This document shows positions 1 to 10,162 of a stretch of DNA of 64,000 bases, piece after piece (within the stretch, counting starts at the first letter, position 1; the number at the start of each line of letters is the position of its first letter). Under the pieces are notes generated by a model. That model was not told the DNA's origin. It ran no database searches and saw nothing but the letters and a program-made list of their open reading frames with translations. Both the position numbers and the translations under genes were made by a program. This stretch comes from Hypsibius dujardini (lineage: Eukaryota > Tardigrada > Eutardigrada > Parachela > Hypsibiidae): NCBI GenBank assembly GCA_001579985.1, contig LRSR01004839.1, positions 1 to 64,000 of the forward strand. The letters run 5' to 3'.

Positions 1-41
<41 letters not shown>

Positions 42-259
42 ATATTGGTTTGGTCTGCCTCTTGGTGCATCAGTATGACCATCGTCAACGTACACGTCGT
101 TCGACCCTGTTACGAATATACAACGGCTTAGTGGCTAGCGGTGATTGTCTGGATGTCTGGCTTCGTGGTTGTCTGAATGCATGTTAAATTGTCTGTTCTT
201 TTTCTCTGTTTTCGATGTCGTAATCTAGCCTCAACAACGGACTTTTTTCTATCTTGCAG

Positions 260-386
260 CTATTTTCGGTTCAGTGGATATCCGGAGGAAGATATCACAC
301 TGGCCCTGCTGGAATCCTTCAACATGGTCAGGAAATTCCTTCAGTCCAAGGGACTGCAGTTGATGACAGAAAATGAAGAGACCTAG
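260..386 (+). CDS. Terminal exon of an unrecognised gene (partial, runs in from the left)
   Basis: A pyrimidine-rich tract ending in ttgcag precedes an open exon entered one base before a codon boundary. It encodes about 42 residues starting YFRFSGYPEEDITLALLESF and ends at a TAG. I do not recognise the family; the stretch looks like an amphipathic helical C-terminus. The same frame reopens immediately after the TAG for 34 very acidic residues (to about 491), so the true C-terminus may differ. Upstream exons lie outside the window; the bases to the left are a (CTGT)n repeat and intron-like sequence. Confidence 0.45.
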
Positions 387-780
387 ATGGTCATTTCTGT
401 GCAAAAAAATGCTGACGAGCTGGACGACAAATCTGAAGACGTTAAGGACGATCGGGATGAGGAAGAGGATGACGATGAGGCTGACAACTGAAAGTGGAAG
501 TCAGATGTCTCTGTGGAATTTTCATTTTTACCGGATCTTCGATTTGTTACGTGTACATGATTTTGAAAGACTGTTTTGAATATGAGACTGTTTAAAATGG
601 AAATGAATGATACTATTGTGGATGAATTCTATTTTCGACAGTGTCGTCGACTGCAATTTTCTGTGCTCGCCCAACTTGGACATGTAGTTTCAAAGAAAAT
701 GAGAAATACTGTGATGAGTTTCAACCGTGGTCCGCATGTTGTGAAAGAAGGAGAATTACAGAATTCTTCTGATCAAGCAG
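387..780. other. Intergenic/3' UTR stretch
   Basis: This follows the stop of the left-hand gene and precedes the stop of the convergent pogo-derived gene. Apart from the acidic open stretch at its start I see no gene, RNA or repeat in it. Confidence 0.4.
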
Positions 781-1582
781 TTAGTAAATTCCTGGCACAT
801 CCATATTCCGAAGGAGTCTTTTCGCTCTGATCTCGCTCACCCCTGCCCGTGCAAAGAGAGCAAGAGCTTCCGCGATGGCTTCCTGTGTTTCCGGCGACGG
901 CGGCTGTAAGAGTGTGATCTCCACCATGTCTTCGTCCTCCGCAACGGGGAGCTCAATTTTCCCTTGTGCGGCAACGTGCGGACTAACTGGAAATAAGCCA
1001 CAATCTCTGAATGCGTTCACTAAGGCGTCTCCGAGGAAGAACTTGTGTGCCGGCATCACAGCTTCCACAACTTGCGCTCGGCTTAGCTGAAACCACGGGA
1101 AATCGCGTAACTACTAATACATGACTGTTTCACTCGATTACGTCAAATAGACTACGATAAACTGCCTCACCGGTACAGCAGGAGACTTTAGGAGCTCTTC
1201 GTCCAGGCCTTCATACCACGCGTTCTGAAATGCAGCATGTAGATTGGTCGCAAAGGGGAGCCGGACAGAAGTCAGCTTTGGAGGAACGGCCACAATGTGT
1301 ATTTGCTCGTCAAATGCCGTTCTAATAAAGCCGTAGTACTCAGGTTGGCAGTATACGCTACTTAAGATCAGAACAACCTGAAACATACATTTACATGGAC
1401 ATCTGAATCAGAATATTGCAATCATCCATCGTGAGTAGGTCTGCTTGCTTGTCGATCATTTTTCCACCTGTCCGCCTTACTCACCCATCTGTCTGTCTGT
1501 CTGTCTGCCTGCCTGTCTGCCTGTCTGCCTGTCTGCCTGTCTATCTGTCTGTCTATCTGTCTGAATCTGTGTCAGTCTGTCA

Positions 1583-1613
<31 letters not shown>

Positions 1614-3845
1614 CTGTCTGAATCTGTGTCGGTCTGTGAGTCTGTCTGTCTGTCTGTCTATCTGTCTGAATCTGTGTCAGTCTGTCAGTCTGTCTGTCTG
1701 GCTGTCTGTCCTGTCTAAATCTGTCTGTCTGTCTGTCCTGTCTGAATCTGTAGCCCATTATCTTACCGGACGGATTTGAACCTTCTTCAAAAACACCGTC
1801 TTGAGCCATTTAGACAAAGTTAGCGGATCGCATAAACCGGAATTGTTAACCAGGAGGGCCACGTTTTCTTGGTCAACATCGCTGAGCCGGGACTTCCACT
1901 CGGCGGCTATCCGTACACCTTTGAAAAGAAGGGCTGTAGGGATTAAGCTTCCAGACGCCGACGACGCGCACATTGCGGTTACATGCTCCGGTGTCTCTTC
2001 CCCTGCGAAAGCGGAGAAGAGGGTCAATATCAGCAAGTAAGACACAAAACATGTCAATCACATGGAGAACAAGCAAACCTATCACTCCTTCTGGTCGCCT
2101 CTTTTTCGGCGGTTCAGGCAGTTCGACATCGACAGCGTCATAAGTCCACACACACTGCGGCATCGCGGTAACGCCCAGCTCTTCATAGACATCGGTCACT
2201 GTATCGAAAATCTCTTCCGTGGTCCATGTTGGCGCAGCTTCCTTCCCGTTTTTCAGGCTCAGAAGTTGATGGATACGCTTGGGTATGGCGGACTCATGGA
2301 GCTTCGCGTACTCGTGGCGCCACCGCGGCGTGATGACCAGCGACCAGCCTAATCGAGTTCAACCAGAGAAATAACCCGCCTTGTAATGTTTAAACTGAAG
2401 TAACATGCTTCAATTCCGAAAATTCTTAGATCAATTCAAGTTCACGGCAGAGGTAATTTAATATGGCCATACTCTAGTCTAAATACTATTTAAATATTTA
2501 TATATCTGTTATTTATTAAATTTAAATATTTAAAATGAAATTTTCAAATAAAATACATGTACCATAAAATCAAGTATGAAAACCACAAAAATTTACTGTC
2601 CTGCCACGATTTTAAGGCTGGGTTAAGCCCCGCCCACCCCTGTACGTGACGTCGGTTATTTACTTGTAGGGCAAAAAACCCACCCTTAAAATCGTGGCAG
2701 TACAGTAAATTTTTGGGTTTTCAAATGTAAGTATCCTCAAATGTTCAAATGCCAATTTTTTGTGATTTCAGATAAATAAATTTAAAATAAAAATCGCATT
2801 TTCGACTGCTTAAAAATATCGAAGATAATTCGACGAATTAAACGAAACTAGATATAACCATCAATCAATCAAGCTAACGTCCACCCATCCTACTGACTCG
2901 ATGGTTTCCTGCAATTCTTCATAACCTCAGTACCGGTAAGTTGTAATTGTGTCATCGGTTACTAAACAAGTAGCAAAAATATGAAAAATTGAATAGATGC
3001 AGTGAAAACAAACCGAAATCAAGAGCAACACATGAATCAGTCGTGTACACGCGTAGCAAAAACCTCAGGCCGACCGAATTGAAGCCAACATTTTCACCGG
3101 CGCCCAGCAAAATGGGGTGGTCGGAGTTTGAGCCAATTTTGGCCAATGTGTGCAGCTGTTTCTCACATCGCTTGATTCATTGATTTAAAACCAAATCACC
3201 AAAATAATTAAAAGTCAATCAATGAATCGACTGAGCAAAGACTGCGTGGTCAGCTGTGGTCAAAAACATCTGCACGCATTGGCCAAAATAGCTCAAACTC
3301 CGACTACTCTATTGCACTGGGCGCTGGTAAAAAGGGCTTTAATTCGGTCGGCCTGAGATTTTTGCCACGCGTGTAATTAGTCACAAAATGAGTCAATCGA
3401 TCAATCAATCGACCACACTGCATCTAATTTATAAAGCCTTTTCACCACAAAGTCCCCAATTCTAATTATATTCTAAAGTCCCCAAAAAACTGATGCTTCT
3501 CTCACCTGACTCATCAGCAAACCGCTCCACCATTTGCTTCAAAGTCCGCAACTTCCAACCCCAACAAAGTGGCTTCAGAAACTGCAGAAACTTCAAAAAC
3601 GTCGTCTTGGATTCTAATCCTGCAAGCACGCTCGCGTCTGTCAATGACGGCGGCATGCCAACAGCCTGTCGAGGCGTTCTCTTTGGTCGATCATTTCCCT
3701 TGATTAAGAGTGTGATGGAGGCCTCTTCCATCCCGGTCGCTTCGGAGATCGAGCGTAAACTTTGTCCTGAACTGTAGAGAGCACGCACTTTAGCTGCAGT
3801 GGCTCGGACTCCTGCTACGGCTGATCGCTTTTTGATATTCGGCAT
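781..3845 (-). CDS. Pogo/Tigger-type transposase-derived protein, five exons, catalytic acids lost
   Basis: Exons on the minus strand: 3845-3506, 2348-2079, 2002-1767, 1377-1171 and 1086-781. They join in frame to 452 residues. The start MPNIKKRSAVAG leads a psq-like helix-turn-helix (about 10-55), then a CENP-B-like second helix region (about 95-135) and a DDE_1-type RNase H fold (about 175-390). That fold contains the pogo landmarks TPEHVTAM, a VPP block and a FQNAW helix. The first catalytic Asp is present (Y-D184-A-V). The second and third sites, where active pogo enzymes have LLD and LQPLD, read LS288S and LPFA325T. The gene is spliced, uninterrupted and has no obvious flanking TIRs, so it looks like a host gene of Jerky/TIGD/CENP-B style rather than an active transposon. 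Intron 1 carries two palindromic MITEs. The exon 2 donor (GTTTGC) is weak, chosen because it alone keeps the frame. Confidence 0.75.
1480..1752. repeat. (CTGT)n microsatellite
   Basis: Long CTGT tetranucleotide tract interrupted by CTGAATCTGTGTC units, in the third intron of the pogo-derived gene. Open frames on both strands are repeat artefacts. Confidence 0.9.
2584..2722. mobile_element. Palindromic MITE-like hairpin
   Basis: About 50-base inverted arms: aaaaatttactg...ctgccacgattttaagg at the left, and the reverse complement ending cagtaaattttt at the right, around a short GC-rich loop. The arms are nearly perfect. It lies in intron 1 of the pogo-derived gene. No coding potential. Confidence 0.7.
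3042..3378. mobile_element. Foldback MITE, CACGTGGCAAAAA family, long form (copy B1)
   Basis: The left end (tacacgcgtagcaaaaacc, then a block with ccgaattgaagcc and ggcgcccagc) is matched by its inverse at the right end (ctttaattcggtcggcc...ttttgccacgcgtgta). Total length is about 335 bp. A second long-form copy is at 54416-54752. It sits in intron 1 of the pogo-derived gene. Non-autonomous; no protein. Confidence 0.75.
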
Positions 3846-3941
3846 GATTACTCAAAGCAATCTTGAAGTGTGAGTGAAAGCTACTTTAACTTCGCAAATC
3901 TAAAATAAGTCTGGAGCAATTGATTGAATGGAACATGTTTG

Positions 3942-4225
3942 TTTACAATTAATCAATCGATTCATTCACTGAACACGCCGATACGTTAATACGTTGTTGA
4001 AGAGCGAGACAGATACGGCCATACGGGGGCACGGAGCAGATGCTTGCGGCGCATGCGCAGAGGCACAGATGCACAATTCCTTTTTTACAATTAATCAATC
4101 GATTCATTCACTGAACACGCCGATACGTTAATACGTTGTTGAAGAGCGAGACAGATACGGCCATACGGGGGCACGGAGCAGATGCTTGCGGCGCATGCGC
4201 AGAGGCACAGATGCACAATTCCTTT
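3942..4225. repeat. 142-bp tandem duplication
   Basis: A unit beginning tttacaattaatcaatcg occurs twice head to tail with period 142 and essentially no difference, so it is young. It lies upstream of the pogo-derived gene's start codon. It contains cggcgcatgcgca, a CpG-rich palindrome, and could be a duplicated promoter segment. Confidence 0.85.
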
Positions 4226-5338
4226 TGGTGACTTTAACCGGCGTTCCCGAGATTTTCTGCCGATTCTCAGTGGCCTGATTGCGTTTCCGGATCTGAAATC
4301 ATTTTACTGTTGCATCTTTTAAGTATAATTCAGGTGAGTTGGGAACGGACAAAGGGACTGTCAACTGTGTAACACGGTTAAGGCTTCTATCCATCGGGGA
4401 TGTCATCAGCTGAAATTCTTGAAATTCCTGAGTCGTCTAGAACTTGAGATCTTTTTCTTTCGTGTGGTAGATATGCGGAGCGGATGGATCGATAGATTTT
4501 TTGGTTCGGAAACAATTTTTCGCTTCACATGAGGAGATTTAGCGCAGCGTAATCAGTCAGAGAATACTGCTTCATACGGTTTTTGGTGATGTCATCCTAC
4601 TGTTGATTGGTCGATTTACTCAACTGAAATTGTGGGTTCATCAGTTGCAATATGTTTCCGGTCGGCTGATTGATTGATCCGGTTGATTACTTGATTGAAT
4701 AATTGATAGATGGTCCACCCGGGCCGATAATCACGCAGTGCATTCATGTCTCTATTATGCTCTTCCTGTTCCAGTGATAAATCGAGACTCGCGTGCGTTT
4801 CGGCCTTCAATTTGGGCTCCCATGAAAGATCTCTTAATGAGTCTCACGATTTGCTCGCGCGTTTAACTCCGATCAGTATGAGTCGCTTTCAGTCATTGTT
4901 GGTTGATTGTTCTATTGACTGACTAATTGGTTGATAATTTCTGTGTTTGCGCTGGATCCTGGTCGGCAGTTACAATTATTGATTGAGTTGTTTCGTGATC
5001 TGTCCCAAACTGTATTTATTTTACTTTAATTAATTTCATGCTCGCTCCTGCGGCCATAATTTTTATGGGCTTGCGAATATTCTAATTGATTGCTTGATTG
5101 CATGCAAATATTCCAATTGATTCCTTGATTGCTCTCAAATATTCTAATTGATTGCTTGATTGCTTGCAAATATCCAAATTGATTGCTTTGATTGCTTGCG
5201 AATATTGTAATTGATTGCTTGATGATTCGTTCATCCAGTCATGTGTTAGTGTAATCTGTAACAGTTGGTTTTTTCGTTGTCCCCCTCACATAGGTTTGGG
5301 ACCAGATCGATCCCTCCATCAGTCGAATCCTAACGAGA
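4226..5338. other. Intergenic DNA and likely 5' UTR/intron of TIM8; ATTG-rich repeats
   Basis: No convincing gene. From about 5075 to 5222 there is a roughly 33-base imperfect tandem repeat of the type aatattctaattgattgc. A plausible splice acceptor (ccctcacatag, about 5293) sits shortly before the TIM8 start codon, implying a 5' UTR intron. Confidence 0.5.
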
Positions 5339-5605
5339 ATGTCCTTCGAAAACGAACACGACCTGGCGGCCAACCTCGACTCGGATCTGCAGGACTTCAT
5401 CCAGCAGCAGCAGCAGAAAGCGCAGCTGCAGTCGTCCGCCCACAAGCTGACCGACATGTGCTGGGACCGGTGTATCGGCGACCGGCCCGGTCAGCGGCTG
5501 GACGCCAAGACGGAGACCTGTCTCAGCAACTGCGTCGAGCGATTCATCGACGCCTCCATGTTCCTCGTCACGAGGCTGCAGAAGAATCTTCAGGGACACT
5601 CCTGA
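5339..5605 (+). CDS. timm8: Small TIM chaperone, Tim8 type
   Basis: 88 residues in one coding exon starting MSFENEHDLAANLDSDLQDF. Tim8 forms a hexameric intermembrane-space chaperone with Tim13 that escorts hydrophobic preproteins to the TIM22 complex. The twin CX3C motifs are present (CWDRC near residue 41 and CLSNC near 61). The KLTDMCWDRCI and ETCLSNCVERFID blocks match Tim8 better than Tim13/9/10, and the length is typical. The Gln-rich run QQQQ before the first helix is ordinary for the family. Its start is the first ATG after a likely 5' UTR acceptor. Confidence 0.9.
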   Translation: MSFENEHDLAANLDSDLQDFIQQQQQKAQLQSSAHKLTDMCWDRCIGDRPGQRLDAKTETCLSNCVERFIDASMFLVTRLQKNLQGHS

Positions 5606-6092
5606 GAAGCATTTCTCCCTTGTGACCATCACAAATGGTGCCGTTCTCTATTTCCGCCTGGGAACTGTGCACTAGACTTGCCGTGCTTTGTTCTGTTTGT
5701 CTGGACACGAGGAAACTTAATCGAGTGCAGGTTTTGGCCATCTTTTCTGGTGCAGTGACGTAGTACGCTTGCGAAAAGGGAATCCAATTTTGACATAAAC
5801 AACAATAACAAAAAAAAAACTGAGAGATCACTTTGGGAGCAGTAGAATTATGCCTTGTAATACATTTTTCGTACAAAATTTACAACAATGTCACAAATTG
5901 TGCAGGACCACAACTATAGGCTGACGACGGGAAGGACGTCTGGGTCAGCTAGCCGATCACTCGTCGTGTAAAGGTCGCATCTCAGCCAGTCCTTTAATTT
6001 TTGCGGTCGTTGACCGGGCGCAATCTGTAAACATTTTAGGAAGTGTTGAATGTGACGCTGGACTTGTGTATGAGTGTGGTTAGGTGGAATTA
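5606..6092. other. Convergent 3' ends of TIM8 and the astacin gene
   Basis: Between two stop codons on opposite strands. I see no gene or repeat; short open frames here are incidental. Confidence 0.4.
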
Positions 6093-6770
6093 TCAGTGTC
6101 CTACCCTCAAATCAGTCCGGTCGATCGGATACAGGACTTGGTCCGCCAAGATCCAGACATCGGTGGAGCCCGCATCGGGATCCATTGCGGAGACTGACGG
6201 CCACTCCAGTCCAGCCTGGATTTTCTGTGGGAACTCGTAGTCCGTGGGCAGGGGATAGGGGCCGCGAACTTGGTTGAAGAAGGTGGGATGGAGCATCCAA
6301 TATTTGGAGTCTGGAGTGAGGAACCAGTCTTGAATGTACACTGAACTCCTGAAGTCCTACGTTTAGGTTAGAAAACTGTAATTAAGTGCTAACTTACCCT
6401 TCACGAATATAATTTTCCCTTCGGTCCATAAGAAAGCCGCGTCAATAGAGTCAGGCAAACCAGGAAAACCATGGCTGATGTCCTGCGGGTAACCTTCCAG
6501 CTGCTGGTGGCTCTGGTATTTCCAGTAAGACCGGCCCTGTGAAAAAGTACGCTTTAAATAGCCATCTTGCTTAGTGGTTCAAGGTTCGTGACATCGAACA
6601 TGTGGAAAAGAATGGAACAAAACTTGTCTCCAATTAGGTGAATGCCATGCAGACACATAGGAATTCACAAAGACACACACACAGACTAACTTTGACAGAT
6701 AGCCATACAGGCAGACAACCCGATAGACAAACAGAAAGATAACAAACAGACAGAGAGACAGACGGCAGGC

Positions 6771-6813
<43 letters not shown>

Positions 6814-7613
6814 TAGACAGATAGACAAACAGACAGATTAAAGATAGATAAATAAACGCATAGACAGACAGACAAATATTAGTACTCACAGACAGAGCTT
6901 AAAGTACACTGGAAAGACACCAAAAACTTCGGAGAAAAGCAATGAACGGCTTTACCTTGAAAAAATAAGTGTGCCCGTTTATCCAGGTAAAGGCAGCATC
7001 AATGTCGTCGGGAAGCTCAGGATAGTAGTCGCGGATTTGGAGTGCCTTCGACAAGTAACGATGAGGATCCACTACCCAAAAGTGCTTCGCTAGAATCGAG
7101 AAAGAATGTCGTTACTCCACATCAAACTATACTGCAGTGCAGAGTCCAGTCTCCTCCCAAAAACACGAATTCGCTTACAGCTCATGATTATCATGTTATC
7201 ATCCAGAGTGCTCAACATTGCTTTTGTACGGAAAGTTCCGTCACACGGGGAATCGAACTGTAGCGAGGCAGAAGGTCGTCTCGGGCGAACGGTATCCCGT
7301 CTGACGACCGTCGTTGTCGGAGCCGGTGTAGTTGTGGTGCTCTGTCGCTTTGGCTTTTCTTTCGGGTAGGAGTATTCCGGCTGGAGGGGCTCCTCACTTA
7401 TTCGATCTTTAGAACGGCCACGACCATCGCAATAGTAGCTGTTTACTTTTTCTACATCTAGGGCGCTGAGTTCGCGACGTTGTCCCAATGATTTCAGGCT
7501 AATTGTTGGGTAACGCGGCATCAATGTTGGTTGCCTGTCACTTACAGCCTAAATCAAACAATTTCATCAGATGCTGCGCTTCGAACTACTAGGGATATCT
7601 TCGTCAGCATGTC

Positions 7614-7669
<56 letters not shown>

Positions 7670-9652
7670 TTCTGTCTGTCTGGCTGCCTGTCTGCCTGTC
7701 TGCCTGTCTGTCTGTCTGTCGGGTTGATTCTACTTACAAACGCATATGCCGAATAATGCATGACAGAGTTATAATCGTATCCTTTCCCCATAGTATCGAT
7801 GGTTCCCGGAGATCTCTTATGAAAATTAACTTCACGGCCTGAAATGTATATGCACATAGTATTGATGAGCTTTGTATCCATTACCGTAATGCTTCAATCC
7901 AATGCAGTTTACTTACCACCTTCCATATTATTCCACAAAACATCGATGTAAGCGTCCCTATCCAGCCGAGTATGCTCGTGGTAAAATCCCAGAACGTGGA
8001 GCAGTTCGTGGGCCACGACACCGACCTCAGTGAGGCACCGCCAAGGATCCAGAGTGACCACCTGCTGGCCGCCTCGACGACCCACATAAGACGAGCACCT
8101 GCGAATCAACAACCACAGGGAGGGAATGACGCATGGGTAAATGAACGACCTTCACCGTGACCGGCGCAAGGATGCCCTCTCTTACCCTTCACCCGGCCCG
8201 ATCCGAATGTAATCCGCTTCCGTACTCCTCTCAACGAAATTGATGCAAGTCTTACTCTATAACGACAAACAGACACGGCTCTTCGTCGATTGAATGGAGG
8301 ACACGTGAATGGTGTCTGAGGAGTCGTGAGTTGTGAGTGCTTATGGTAAACTAATAAACACCCATCACCACCCGTCACCACCCGTCACCACCCGTCACCG
8401 TCCGTCACCGTCCGTCACTAATACTACCGGTAAGTCAACAAGTCTACACGGAATACGGTCAAGATCGCCTTCCCCTTGCTCGCCTAGGCATGTCCGTGTA
8501 TGCACATTTAACGCCTAAAAAATCACCGGTGTTCTAGAATAATCAACAGCTCTAACCTGGATTTCATCGATAGCCGAATAAATAATTTGCTTTTGAGCAG
8601 AACCTGCAAAGGAACCGATAAGGATTAGAGCAAATAAATCTGATGACGCTCAACACTTAACACTTAATACTTATTAAAATTACACAAATTTCTTATTAAT
8701 ACAGATAATCATTAATATTGTCGAATTCCTGTGCAGGATCGGGAAAAAACACTTACTATAATACAAATCAATACTGTAGGGCACAATGGCGCCTAGCCAC
8801 TTCCGGTAATCCTGATTTGTGACAGCTCGGACCTAAACAAGTGGTAGAAAAACATATTACAGGTTCATACTGTAAATTCATTAAATTTAATGAAATTTAC
8901 AAAATTCGCTACTTACATGTCGTTCGAATCCACCGGGATAGATCATATCACCCTCCACAAAAGCTGAAAGGAACATAGATCCATAAAACAACTGAACTTC
9001 AGAAACAAACAAACAATAGACAAGAACGAACAAAGACTCCATATGCAATAATCATTTAGATGAAAATAGCCACCTTAGGTGAAAATAGCTACTTAGATGA
9101 AAATGGCCACTTAGATGAAAACAGCCATTTAAGTGAAAGTAGCCACTTAGATAAAAATGGCCACTTAGGTGAAAGTAGCCACTTAGGTGAAAATAGCCAA
9201 TTGGGTGAAAGTAGCCATGTAGATGAAAATAGCTATTTACATGAAAATAGCCATTTACATGAAAATAAATCGCTAGAGCATATTCGTCTATCAACAATTT
9301 TACAATTTATCGAGATTTTTTGAGAAACTAAGGAAAATTGATGTGGAGTCTCCAGATCGCCAAAAGCATTTTAATGGGTACTTACACCCAACTTCGTCGG
9401 CATTCGGTCCAGAGAGTTGAGAGTCATCGTCGTCTTGATGAGCCGAAGATGTCGGTTCTACAAATATAACCAAAAAAGCGGGATCAGATCGACCGCTTCG
9501 CCCATTTTAGACTGAAAGAACGAACCTCGTTGTTGGGACTGCACGGTTTCCTCTTCATTCGGTTGCGGGATGACCATTGCGTCGACATCGTAGTAGAAAG
9601 ACGCAAGACCGCTGACGAGGAATAAAAGCGCCACTACTCCGCGGGACAACAT
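6093..9652 (-). CDS. Secreted astacin-family metalloprotease with C-terminal hemopexin propeller, 12 exons
   Basis: Exons (high to low): 9652-9526, 9457-9386, 8963-8917, 8832-8757, 8603-8557, 8256-8186, 8098-7917, 7838-7738, 7548-7179, 7089-6956, 6536-6398, 6340-6093. Every phase matches, giving 537 residues. Order: signal peptide (MLSRGVVALLFLVSGLAS), acidic propeptide, FVEGD with the aspartate-switch Asp72, astacin domain (about 95-290) with zinc site HELLHVLGFYHEH (177-189) and LDRD, and the Met-turn SVMHY (232-236). A Thr/Pro linker (about 300-335) follows. Residues about 340-537 form a hemopexin-like propeller: CDGTFRTKAM, then LPDDIDAAFTW and LPDSIDAAFLW repeats with YFFK/IIFV strands, and a degenerate fourth blade. 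Astacins normally carry CUB, EGF, MAM, TSP or ShK tails; hemopexin is the matrix-metalloprotease tail. All zinc-binding residues are intact, so it should be active. An in-frame ATG 24 bases upstream is less likely because it would bury the signal peptide. Confidence 0.9.
6640..6880. repeat. (ACAG)n microsatellite in an astacin intron
   Basis: ACAG/AGAC tetranucleotide tract in the intron between the second and third hemopexin-encoding exons. Open frames are artefacts. Confidence 0.85.
7616..7722. repeat. (CTGT)n microsatellite in an astacin intron
   Basis: Nearly pure CTGT tract just inside the intron after the Met-turn exon, about 15 bases from the splice donor. Confidence 0.85.
9054..9272. 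repeat. 18-bp minisatellite in astacin intron 2
   Basis: About twelve imperfect copies of an 18-base unit of the form gatgaaaatagccactta. Because 18 is a multiple of three, both strands stay open as hexapeptide repeats. It is flanked by splice sites of the astacin gene and is intronic. Confidence 0.85.
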
Positions 9653-10020
9653 GGCTTGTAACTGTACAGCGTACAAATTTACAAATCGCCGCGATGTTGG
9701 TGTGACTGGCGATCGTCAAATAAGCAAAAAAAAGTGAGCCACAATTGTCCATTTTACCGGGGCACTTATTATAAACTACCAGGAACTGATGCCTATACTC
9801 GCGGCGAGCCATTTCCGTAAGGTAATCTGTCACTGGGGCTACAATAGGAGCGGCACACACACACACAGACACACACACACACGCCAGATCAACAAATTCG
9901 GCGCAGACTAGCAGCACTCTCGCGTTGAGGATCTGTGTATTCAGGCACACTTGACATTCCACGATTAACACATATCTGGAAAAAATTAGGACACCCAGGG
10001 TCGAAGCCTGTCCGTGTGTC

Positions 10021-10162
10021 TAACTCTACTAACTAGTACTAGTAGTACTATAACTAGTATTAGTACTAGTACTATACTATAACTAGTATTAGTACTAGTA
10101 GTACTATAACTAGTATTAGTACTAGTACTATACTATAACTAGTATTAGTACTAGTAGTACTA
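10021..10162. repeat. ACTAGT/AGTACT-rich tandem repeat, left flank of foldback element
   Basis: Repeats of actagtattagtactagtagtactata. The same repeat resumes at 11252-11336, on the other side of the foldback element, so the element appears to have inserted into this array. Confidence 0.8.

Noticed and set aside
1477-1809. Long Cys/Leu/Ser/Val or Asp/Arg/Gln/Thr repeat frames in CTGT tracts (also near 6640, 7600, 12500, 25850, 30880, 37950, 53590, 63000)
   Set aside because: They are translations of CTGT/ACAG microsatellites, open on several frames at once, and lie inside introns or spacers.
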